Shown: positions 1 to 5,153 of the stretch, in pieces
Layout: every line of letters begins with the position of its first letter
How positions within the stretch are numbered: position 1 is the stretch's first letter
Made by a program: the position numbers and the translations under genes
The notes under the pieces: model-generated
What the model was told of the DNA's origin: nothing
Seen by the model: the letters and a program-made list of their open reading frames with translations, nothing else
Databases searched by the model: none
Origin: Kiritimatiellia bacterium
Lineage (GTDB): Bacteria > Verrucomicrobiota > Kiritimatiellia > RFP12 > UBA1067
NCBI GenBank assembly: GCA_017648225.1
Contig: JAGCJE010000164.1
Coordinates: 1-6,322 of the forward strand
DNA length: 6,322 bases
Direction: 5' to 3'

Positions 1-315
1 GCCAAGATCGGTTATGTTAGTATACCCAAGCTTCTCCATAGCCTTAACCGCTATCGCAGAACGCCGACCAGATCGACACTAGACAAAAACAGGAGTACTT
101 TTATCCAACACTATCGCGTCGATCTTCTCCACTATCGTATCATGCGGCACTAATACAGCGCCATCAATATGTCCGGCATTAAATTCATCCGCCTGGCGCA
201 CATCCAACAAAACGGTATTATCTGGCAATTTCATTTTTCCTCCTTTTGGGCCGAGACACCCGACGAGCGTCCCTGCAAGCGCTATTAACATTACAGCTGT
301 TATTTTTCTTCTCAT
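1..315 (-). pseudogene. Rhodanese-like lipoprotein, interrupted by an in-frame amber codon and cut by the window edge
   Basis: From the ATG at 315 the product begins with a basic start (MRRK), a hydrophobic stretch and the lipobox LVGC, so it should be a lipoprotein anchored at a membrane. A rhodanese domain follows: LLDVRQADEF and GHIDGAVLVPH are the usual N-terminal motifs. At 79-81 the frame meets TAG. Read past it, the same frame continues without a shift as CRSGRRSAIAVK and GYTNITDLG up to base 1. This is the rhodanese active-site loop with its catalytic Cys. Families normally have an aromatic residue where the TAG sits (VYCRSG), so a single Tyr codon (TAT or TAC) to TAG change explains it. 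As written, the stop removes the catalytic half. A GTG at 336 would add seven residues, but a likely -10 ends at 337, so ATG 315 with AAAAAGG just before it is preferred. Readthrough, a suppressor tRNA or a base error are alternatives to a true pseudogene. Confidence 0.8.
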
Positions 316-336
316 ACCTTTTTGATATCTCTTCAC

Positions 337-345
337 TATATAACA
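337..345 (-). promoter_or_regulatory. Putative extended -10 promoter of the rhodanese gene
   Basis: The minus strand reads TGT then TATATA, an extended -10 form (TGn plus hexamer) with one mismatch to TATAAT. Transcription would start near 330, giving a leader of about 15 nt before the ATG at 315. The -35 position would fall inside the 356-383 palindrome, and no good -35 hexamer is seen. This is based on sequence match only. Confidence 0.35.
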
Positions 346-355
346 TCAATTACCT

Positions 356-383
356 ACCACCGCATTTTTAAAAATGCGGTGGT
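356..383. repeat. Perfect 28-bp palindrome between fic and the rhodanese gene
   Basis: ACCACCGCATTTTT is followed directly by its reverse complement, giving 14-bp arms with no spacer. It begins two bases beyond the fic stop codon. It could fold as a 3' hairpin on the fic mRNA, but no T-run follows the stem on either strand, so it is not a canonical intrinsic terminator. It also covers the expected -35 region of the rhodanese promoter, so an operator role is possible. A 16-bp core, CCGCATTTTTAAAAAT, recurs exactly at 1441-1456. Confidence 0.8.
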
Positions 384-385
384 GG

Positions 386-1375
386 CTACTGCCTCTGGGG
401 ACTGGTAACCTTCGCTTCGTCCACAAGATCAAGAGTTGCCTGCCACCAGTCCTTCACAAGACTGCGAAGATTGTCAAGGCGCGACAGTTCAGGCAGAAGA
501 TCGCAGTTTACCAAACTGATTACGCCCACCGACCGTTGGTATTCCCAAAGTTCTCGGATATAGTCGCACCGCGCCTCGGATGGCACAACTATCGGAGGAA
601 ATCCAGCTACGAGAACCGGAATATTCGCAAGAAGCCGGGCGAGACGACCGTTGCCGTCAAAAAACGGATGTATCCGCACAAACGCCACATGAGCAAAAAC
701 ATAAGCTTCCAATGCCGCCTCTTGCGTTTTTACGCTCTTGAGAGCCTTATTGAATTCCTTAAGCCACGCGTCCATAAGTTTTGGAGTGTCATCCGCCGTC
801 GCGTATGGCATATAGATGCTTTTCCCGTTCTCGGCCCCGTACGTCCCGTTATCTTCGCGCTTCCACGCACCAACCGGTCGGTAAATATCGTGCGACGCCT
901 CTCCGACCACAATGCGATGCAATGTAAACAAATCATCGACAGTAATCTTCCTCTTGCCGATGAGCGATTGTACGAAGTCAACTCCTTTCGCATGAGAAAC
1001 AACATCCTGATGATCCTTGAGCGGCTTACCCTTCACTGTAAGTCCGTATTCCAAGACGGCCATTGTATCGCCAAGCGTCAGTGTATTACCCTCAATCGAA
1101 GTCGAGTCGTACGTCCAGATAGCCCTCAACTGTTTGAAAAGCTCATATTTGCGCGTCTGCGAAATACCGTCAAGAAAACTCTTGTGTGACAATCCATGAG
1201 TCTTCATGAACGATGCTACGGCATTATGGGAGACAGCAAGCCCATGCCGAGACGCCATTTCCGCCGTAATGGCCCGAATGCTCGCTCCGCTCGCCTTAAG
1301 TTCCTTTATCTCCGCCTCGTATGGCGCAAGTTTTGACTGAAACGGTTTACCGCGTGTAACAATTTTGCATCGCAT
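386..1375 (-). CDS. Fic-domain protein with N-terminal helix-turn-helix (class II, putative AMP transferase)
   Basis: The 329-residue product has three parts. Residues about 14-62 look like a helix-turn-helix (KLAPYEAEIKELKASG, then VSHNAVASFMKTHG) of the kind seen in mobile-element and regulatory DNA-binding proteins. Residues 91-97 (STSIEGN) match the inhibitory motif (S/T)xxxE(G/N), with Glu95 as the expected blocking residue, placed N-terminal to the Fic core as in class II proteins. Residues 236-247 (HPFFDGNGRLAR) are the complete HxFx(D/E)GNGRxxR catalytic loop, so transfer of AMP from ATP to a protein hydroxyl is expected. Residues about 165-192 probably form the target-binding flap. 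The target is unknown. Cytoplasmic: no signal peptide or membrane segment. The ATG at 1375 is the only plausible start: no ATG, GTG or TTG lies between it and the in-frame TGA upstream, and it has no Shine-Dalgarno. It ends in TAG, so TAG is used here as a normal stop. No separate antitoxin gene is adjacent; the inhibitory helix is built in. Confidence 0.93.
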   Translation of the reverse strand: MRCKIVTRGKPFQSKLAPYEAEIKELKASGASIRAITAEMASRHGLAVSHNAVASFMKTHGLSHKSFLDGISQTRKYELFKQLRAIWTYDSTSIEGNTLTLGDTMAVLEYGLTVKGKPLKDHQDVVSHAKGVDFVQSLIGKRKITVDDLFTLHRIVVGEASHDIYRPVGAWKREDNGTYGAENGKSIYMPYATADDTPKLMDAWLKEFNKALKSVKTQEAALEAYVFAHVAFVRIHPFFDGNGRLARLLANIPVLVAGFPPIVVPSEARCDYIRELWEYQRSVGVISLVNCDLLPELSRLDNLRSLVKDWWQATLDLVDEAKVTSPQRQ

Positions 1376-1384
1376 AACGCCGAC

Positions 1385-1413
1385 ATTGTAACAAATATCT
1401 ATGATAAAAACAA
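1385..1413 (-). promoter_or_regulatory. Promoter of fic, extended -10, near-leaderless
   Basis: On the minus strand TTGTTT (1408-1413) and TACAAT (1385-1390) are separated by 17 bp, and TG lies one base upstream of the -10 (TGTTACAAT). Only 9 nt separate the -10 from the ATG, so transcription should start within about 3 nt of the start codon. That fits the absence of a ribosome-binding site. Confidence 0.6.
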
Positions 1414-1429
1414 TGCAAAACTTGTTACA
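1387..1429. promoter_or_regulatory. Inverted repeat TGTAACAA-N27-TTGTTACA bracketing the fic promoter
   Basis: Two perfect 8-bp inverted arms lie at 1387-1394 and 1422-1429. One overlaps the -10 element and the other lies just upstream of the -35. Their starts are 35 bp apart, between three and three and a half helical turns. This is a plausible operator pair for a dimeric repressor, and the HTH domain of the Fic protein itself is the obvious candidate. That link is inferred. Confidence 0.5.
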
Positions 1430-1436
1430 TCACTCC

Positions 1437-1464
1437 ACCTCCGCATTTTTAAAAATATGAAGGT
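1437..1464. repeat. Imperfect 28-bp palindrome between the alcohol dehydrogenase and fic
   Basis: ACCTCCGCATTTTT is followed by AAAAATATGAAGGT: 14-bp arms with two mismatches and one G-T wobble. It shares the 16-bp core CCGCATTTTTAAAAAT with the perfect palindrome at 356-383. It lies 17 bp past the alcohol dehydrogenase stop and 23 bp upstream of the fic -35. A transcript 3' hairpin or an operator are both possible; no T-run follows the stem on the minus strand. Confidence 0.65.
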
Positions 1465-1481
1465 ATTCAAAAGTTCGGCTC

Positions 1482-2687
1482 TTAAAACGCGCTTTTATAT
1501 ATCGCTCGCGCATCCTCGCGGCCTAATGGCTTAAACGCGCCGAAAACCTTGCCTTTTGATTTTTCAAGACCGTCTAAGAGTTGGTCGATCGAACTTTCCT
1601 CCAGGCCGAATTCCTTAAGCGAGCGCGGCATTCCCATCGAAACGAAGAACTCCTGGAGGCGATTGATCGTTTCCGACGCGGCCGCCTTGACAGACTCGTC
1701 GGAAGAATCGGCGGGAGCAATACCGAAAACGTCACGACCGAACGCAATGAAGCGCGACGGATCAGCGTCTACGACATAACGCATCCAGGCGGGCATAACG
1801 ACAGCGAGCCCCGCGCCGTGAGTGATTTTAGGATCAATCGCCGATAGCTCATGCTCAAGAGCGTGACTCTCCCAGCCGCCGGCGCGAGTCTTCGCGGAAG
1901 ATGCGCGGCCGCACCCTACAAGATCATTATGGGCCAATGTTCCCGCCCACATGATCGCCGCGCGTGCCTCATAATCCCTCGGATCGGCGAGCGCCTTAGG
2001 CGCCGACGCAATAAGCGTGCGAATGAGCGATGCAGCGAGCGCGTCGGTTACCAGGGCCGGCCCCTGGCCGCTGAAATAACGCTCACAGATATGAGCAATC
2101 ATATCGGTAACGCCGGCCGCTGTCTGATAAGGCGGGAGAGAAAATGTCGTCTCCGGATCCATGAATGCAAGAATCGGGCGTATTATATCCGCTCCAACGC
2201 CGCGCTTAGCACTAATAGCGTCATTACTTATTACACATGAGGCCGAGCCCTCAGAACCCGCCGCCGGTAGAGTAAGCACGACAGCTATCGGCAAACACTT
2301 GGTAATCTTAGCCTTACCGTCAAAAAAGTCCCAGACATCGCCGTCGTAATCAGCTCCAAACGCAATAGCCTTAGCGCAATCAATAACGCTCCCGCCGCCG
2401 ACAGGTAAAAGGCAATCGCACTTGGAAGAGCGCAAAAGCTCAATACCGGCGCGAACCTGCTGAAGCTCAGGATTAGGCCTTACGCCGCCCATCTCCTCAT
2501 ACGCGACACCGTTAGCGTCCAGGGACTCTTTTACGCGCTTGAGAACGCCGCTCTTTACTGCTGAAGCGCCTCCGTAAACAATAAGCGCCTTACGGAAAAA
2601 ACGCTTAGAAAGCTCACCGCCGAGCGCGTCAATAGCCTCTCGACCAAAAATAAATTTAGTTGGAGAAAAAAAAGTAAAATCGTTCAT
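1482..2687 (-). CDS. Iron-containing (class III) alcohol dehydrogenase, butanol-dehydrogenase/YqhD-like
   Basis: The 401-residue product is full length for the family and reduces aldehydes to alcohols (or the reverse) with a nicotinamide cofactor in the cytoplasm. The N-terminal dinucleotide-binding half carries YGGAS (38-42), where the family usually has GGGS, and the conserved VGGGSVIDCAKAIA (96-109). The C-terminal helical half carries metal-ligand positions inferred from YqhD and FucO: Asp195 and His199 (GVTDMIAHICE), His275 (WESHALEHE) and His290 (ITHGAGLAVVMP). All four are present, so the enzyme should be active. The short NPELQQVRAGIELLR segment (72-86) is typical of BdhA/YqhD relatives. 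The ATG at 2687 has no Shine-Dalgarno, and a TATAAT ends 6 nt before it. The gene follows the esterase by 49 bp with no visible terminator, so some readthrough from upstream is possible. Substrate is not determined by sequence; a fermentative or detoxifying role is inferred. Confidence 0.95.
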   Translation of the reverse strand: MNDFTFFSPTKFIFGREAIDALGGELSKRFFRKALIVYGGASAVKSGVLKRVKESLDANGVAYEEMGGVRPNPELQQVRAGIELLRSSKCDCLLPVGGGSVIDCAKAIAFGADYDGDVWDFFDGKAKITKCLPIAVVLTLPAAGSEGSASCVISNDAISAKRGVGADIIRPILAFMDPETTFSLPPYQTAAGVTDMIAHICERYFSGQGPALVTDALAASLIRTLIASAPKALADPRDYEARAAIMWAGTLAHNDLVGCGRASSAKTRAGGWESHALEHELSAIDPKITHGAGLAVVMPAWMRYVVDADPSRFIAFGRDVFGIAPADSSDESVKAAASETINRLQEFFVSMGMPRSLKEFGLEESSIDQLLDGLEKSKGKVFGAFKPLGREDARAIYKSAF

Positions 2688-2693
2688 ATCTCA

Positions 2694-2702
2694 ATTATAT
2701 CA
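2694..2702 (-). promoter_or_regulatory. Extended -10 promoter of the alcohol dehydrogenase gene, leaderless
   Basis: The minus strand reads TGA TATAAT with the -10 ending 6 nt before the ATG, so the start point would fall on or next to the A of the start codon. The best -35 candidate, TTGCTC at 2719-2724, is weak and 19 bp away; an extended -10 can compensate. The 13-mer ATATGATATAATT is shared with the GH16 promoter. Confidence 0.55.
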
Positions 2703-2736
2703 TATATGCTTTTTCAGTGAGCAATAAGCTATGGAA

Positions 2737-3993
2737 TCAAGGTTTAATGTTAGAATTGACGGCGTTATCCTGTACTACCGTAATAATTCTTGAAGACGCA
2801 ATAAAGGAATCGTCGGCAACGATATTCACAAACGCCTGATAGGCGCCGTTGGGGATTTTCACCTTTACAACACCTGAAGCTGGGTCAAAATCGGCGATAT
2901 TCTTCTCTTGCCATTCTCTTTCCGTCCACTTGACGTTCTTGCCGTCGTTCGTCCATAATAGAAACGCCTTAACAGGCTTTCTCCCGTTCGCATCGAATGC
3001 AACCGTTAAATCATCTCCGTCGAGTTGAGTTGAACTTACCGTTAAAACCTTAACCTTCTTCTCGCAAAAACATTTTGCAAATTCATATATCTCCTTCGGA
3101 GCCTCGCTTACTGCGCCGTGAGAATGCTTCATCCTGAGACGAAAACAATAATGCTGAGGGCCTTGAGCCAAATCAGAAGAACGCATCAGGCGATCCAGCG
3201 AAAAGGCGAAATCGTTCGTTCCGTCGAGCCAGAGAAAAGGAATTTTCGCATAAGGAAGAAACACCGACGCGTCCCACATTTTAGACCACTTTTCGCCTCC
3301 CTCCTTTGACCAGAGAAGACCGCCCTCTTCGTAATTGAAGCCGCATCCGTAAACGCTCGCCGCAAACGCGAAACGTTCATCAGCCGCCGCCGCAACGCAG
3401 GTTAAAAAGCCGCCCCACGACACTCCGGTTACGCCGATCTTGGACTCGTCTACACATTCAAGAGATCGAATAAACGAATGGCTTCGCATAACTGCCGCGA
3501 CAGCATGATAAGGCCACTGATCTTTAATAGGCTCATCAACCATATCCGGACGTCCCCAACCGCGCGGCCCGCCGTCAGGATGAGACATCCACTGTCCCTT
3601 CATATCACGGATCGGAATCGAGCCGCACGTATCCACACAAATTGCGGCGTATCCTCGCTTAACCCAAAGGCGAACCCAGTTATCATACGCAGTTCCAAGC
3701 CCGCCATGTATGAGAACCATCGCGGGAACCTTGTTGTTTTTTGATGCGTGAGATGGTATCCCGTAAAAAGCGAAGGAGCGCGTCGGTTTACCTTTATACG
3801 GCTCGCCCTCTATCCATATCGACTTCACGTCAGACTTAAGAAAACCTTCATACTTCCACGTTTTGGGCGTTTTATAGAGTTCGTCGCGATTCCAGATTGA
3901 AGCCGGATCAACCTTCTCAAAAACCTTATGATCGGCGCGAACGGTCAACGTAATGACGATGAGCGAAAGAATTGATATTATCCCTTTTTTCAT
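2737..3993 (-). CDS. Secreted alpha/beta-hydrolase esterase (acetyl xylan esterase/peptidase S9-like) with C-terminal beta domain
   Basis: A 418-residue product starting MKKGIISILSLIVITL. Residues 1-20 form a signal peptide with likely cleavage after VRA. The hydrolase core has HGG at 96-98 (oxyanion region) and the nucleophile elbow GVSWGG (190-195) with Ser192. Likely partners are Asp261 (DGTNDF) and His292 (KHSHGA). This is the dipeptidyl-peptidase/acetyl-xylan-esterase branch. Residues about 315-410 form an all-beta tail with WTNDGKNVKW and EREWQ, resembling the C-terminal domain of PqaA-type and PVC-bacterial esterases. Adjacency to the secreted GH16 suggests it removes acyl groups from the same polysaccharide; this is inferred and a peptidase role is not excluded. 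An in-frame Met at 4185 was rejected because the extra 64 residues overlap GH16 and would bury the signal peptide. The ATG at 3993 has no Shine-Dalgarno but has a promoter immediately upstream. Confidence 0.88.
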   Translation of the reverse strand: MKKGIISILSLIVITLTVRADHKVFEKVDPASIWNRDELYKTPKTWKYEGFLKSDVKSIWIEGEPYKGKPTRSFAFYGIPSHASKNNKVPAMVLIHGGLGTAYDNWVRLWVKRGYAAICVDTCGSIPIRDMKGQWMSHPDGGPRGWGRPDMVDEPIKDQWPYHAVAAVMRSHSFIRSLECVDESKIGVTGVSWGGFLTCVAAAADERFAFAASVYGCGFNYEEGGLLWSKEGGEKWSKMWDASVFLPYAKIPFLWLDGTNDFAFSLDRLMRSSDLAQGPQHYCFRLRMKHSHGAVSEAPKEIYEFAKCFCEKKVKVLTVSSTQLDGDDLTVAFDANGRKPVKAFLLWTNDGKNVKWTEREWQEKNIADFDPASGVVKVKIPNGAYQAFVNIVADDSFIASSRIITVVQDNAVNSNIKP

Positions 3994-4000
3994 AATTTCA

Positions 4001-4028
4001 ATTATACCAGATAAGGCTCCAATGTTAA
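4001..4028 (-). promoter_or_regulatory. Promoter of the esterase gene, overlapping the GH16 stop codon
   Basis: On the minus strand TTAACA (4023-4028, five of six to TTGACA) is followed after 16 bp by TATAAT (4001-4006), with TG one base upstream (TGGTATAAT). The -35 overlaps the GH16 TAA at 4025-4027. The -10 ends 7 nt before the ATG, predicting a leaderless or near-leaderless transcript from inside what would otherwise look like a two-gene operon. Confidence 0.6.
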
Positions 4029-4873
4029 AGCGCAACTTTCTTTCTTTTCTGGAGGTTCCCCATCTTTGAAATCTTCTTTCCGTCCTGAAATGCACCATAG
4101 TACTTGACCCAATCGACATACATCTTACACGGCAATGTCGATTCATCGACATCGCCGACCCAGCTTCCGCCCAACTGCATATCAATCATAAGATAAAAAG
4201 GCTCCGTCCACGGATAACGCGCGGGATCATCGCCGACTCTCGCGTATGAATGCGTTTCGACACCGTTAACTTTCCACACTATTTTTTCGCTCGTCCATTC
4301 AAGAGCGTAAACATTCCAGCCTGTAGGATTAATCATACCCTTACCGCCTTTAGGCGGATTATTCGGATTTTTGGCGGTCCAACCCGAATGAACGGTCTGA
4401 TAGACAAAATCATCGGAATTCAACCGCTCGATAATATCGATCTCGCCGCAGTCCGGCCAGCCCTTCTTCGGATTCTCAGGCATCATCCATACCGCAGGCC
4501 AGGCTCCCTTTTGATTTTCAAAACGGCATCGGATTTCAATTTTACCGTAAAGAAAAGAAACCTTCCCCTGAGTCTTGACGCCTCCAGTCAGAACCCTTCT
4601 TTGATCCGCCTTCAAATCATCGTTTTTAACGCCATGAAGAATCAAAAGACCGTTCTTAACCTCGACAAGGTCTTTACGTAGCGACATGTTTCTGTTCCAG
4701 TCCACAGTCCCCTTATCGATACGGGTCCAAACTTTCTCATCAAGACGAGAACTGCTAAAATTCTCGGTAAACTCCAGTTTCCATTTAACCGGCTTCTCCG
4801 CGTTTTTATTCTTCGGCGCGGCCGCCGCCGTAAGGACGCCCGCCGTCATAATAATCATCAAATGTATTTTCAT
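4025..4873 (-). CDS. Secreted GH16 family endo-beta-glucanase (laminarinase/lichenase type)
   Basis: The 282-residue product has a signal peptide (MKIHLMIIMTAGVLTAAAA, cleavage near residue 19) and one GH16 beta-jellyroll domain. The catalytic signature EIDIIE (144-149) gives nucleophile Glu144, helper Asp146 and acid/base Glu149 in the ExDxxE form. Supporting family segments are GGVKTQGKVSFLYGKIEIR (97-115), AWPAVWMMP (124-132), VHSGW (161-165), VYALEW (188-193) and QLGGSWVG (233-240). It should hydrolyse beta-1,3 or mixed beta-1,3/1,4 glucans outside the cytoplasm. The exact specificity (laminarin, lichenan, agar or carrageenan) cannot be read safely. There is no carbohydrate-binding module; the last 17 or so residues are a basic tail. 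The ATG at 4873 is preceded by a strong AGGAGG with 5-nt spacing. The esterase follows 31 bp downstream. Confidence 0.95.
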   Translation of the reverse strand: MKIHLMIIMTAGVLTAAAAPKNKNAEKPVKWKLEFTENFSSSRLDEKVWTRIDKGTVDWNRNMSLRKDLVEVKNGLLILHGVKNDDLKADQRRVLTGGVKTQGKVSFLYGKIEIRCRFENQKGAWPAVWMMPENPKKGWPDCGEIDIIERLNSDDFVYQTVHSGWTAKNPNNPPKGGKGMINPTGWNVYALEWTSEKIVWKVNGVETHSYARVGDDPARYPWTEPFYLMIDMQLGGSWVGDVDESTLPCKMYVDWVKYYGAFQDGKKISKMGNLQKRKKVAL

Positions 4874-5038
4874 GTACCCCTCCTTGCATAATTGATATCA
4901 CCATGACATAGGAACATGCATCAAATAGCGATTCTCAGCATCCACCTGCTGAATTTAGCTTTAATATCAAAAGTCACTACCTCCCTTATCTGTGAGTCTT
5001 TCTTCACTCATTGCACACTCTCTCTTATGAACTCTTAA
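4874..5038 (-). other. Long 5' leader of the GH16 gene with two small hairpins
   Basis: If transcription starts from the -10 at 5039-5044, the GH16 mRNA has a leader of about 160 nt. It contains TCAGCA/TGCTGA (4935-4940 with 4947-4952, loop 6) and TGAGT/ACTCA (4993-4997 with 5006-5010, loop 8). Three tiny reading frames (14-18 codons) also fit here, the last one overlapping the GH16 start as ATGA, but nothing supports their translation. No known riboswitch class was recognised. Confidence 0.35.
4879..4884 (-). promoter_or_regulatory. Strong Shine-Dalgarno of the GH16 gene
   Basis: AGGAGG on the minus strand, 5 nt before the ATG at 4873. It is notable because it is the only consensus ribosome-binding site before any gene start in the window, and it fixes the GH16 start. 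Confidence 0.85.
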
Positions 5039-5047
5039 ATTATATCA
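5039..5047 (-). promoter_or_regulatory. Putative extended -10 promoter of the GH16 gene
   Basis: The minus strand reads TGA TATAAT, inside the same 13-mer (ATATGATATAATT) as the alcohol dehydrogenase promoter. The hexamer 17 bp upstream (TTCGTA) is a poor -35. The position implies the long leader described for GH16. Confidence 0.45.
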
Positions 5048-5113
5048 TATAAACAATACTATACGAAATCAGTAAATTAATCTTTGCCGATAGTATTAAA
5101 ACGCTTTTTATTA

Positions 5114-5119
5114 TATAAT
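5114..5119 (+). promoter_or_regulatory. Putative -10 element of the BASS symporter gene
   Basis: A consensus TATAAT with no TG extension and no recognisable -35 at 16-18 bp. Transcription would start near 5126, giving a leader of about 22 nt. The symporter start has no clear Shine-Dalgarno; the nearest purine run is CGGGAA, 11 nt upstream. Confidence 0.4.
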
Positions 5120-5153
5120 ATCATGACTTTCGGGAATATTTTCTATCATGACT
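5119..5153 (+). repeat. Direct repeat TATCATGACT spanning the symporter start
   Basis: The 10-mer TATCATGACT occurs at 5119-5128 and again at 5144-5153, 25 bp apart. The second copy contains the start codon and second codon of the symporter. The first copy directly follows the -10 element and contains an out-of-frame ATG whose frame closes after 14 codons at 5165-5167. Confidence 0.6.

Noticed and set aside
356..383. Canonical intrinsic terminator for fic
   Set aside because: The stem is perfect, but no T-run follows it on either strand; the T residues lie inside the palindrome.
374..1189. Plus-strand open frame of 271 codons opposite fic
   Set aside because: It is antisense to a complete Fic domain, has no ribosome-binding site, and its product is rich in Arg, His and Cys with no recognisable fold.
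3994..4185. 64-residue N-terminal extension of the esterase frame
   Set aside because: It overlaps the conserved 3' part of GH16, has low-complexity shadow composition, and would place the signal peptide internally. The ATG at 3993 is better.
4991..5008. Possible Crp-like site TGTGA...TCACT in the GH16 leader
   Set aside because: The half-sites are 8 bp apart instead of 6, and the site would be downstream of the likely promoter. It is better explained as a small hairpin.
4870..5011. Three tiny minus-strand frames in the GH16 leader (4967-5011, 4921-4977, 4870-4917), the last overlapping the GH16 start as ATGA
   Set aside because: Frames this short arise by chance. The GGGAGG before the GTG at 4977 is only 2 nt away, too close to work well. 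Recorded as a leader property only.
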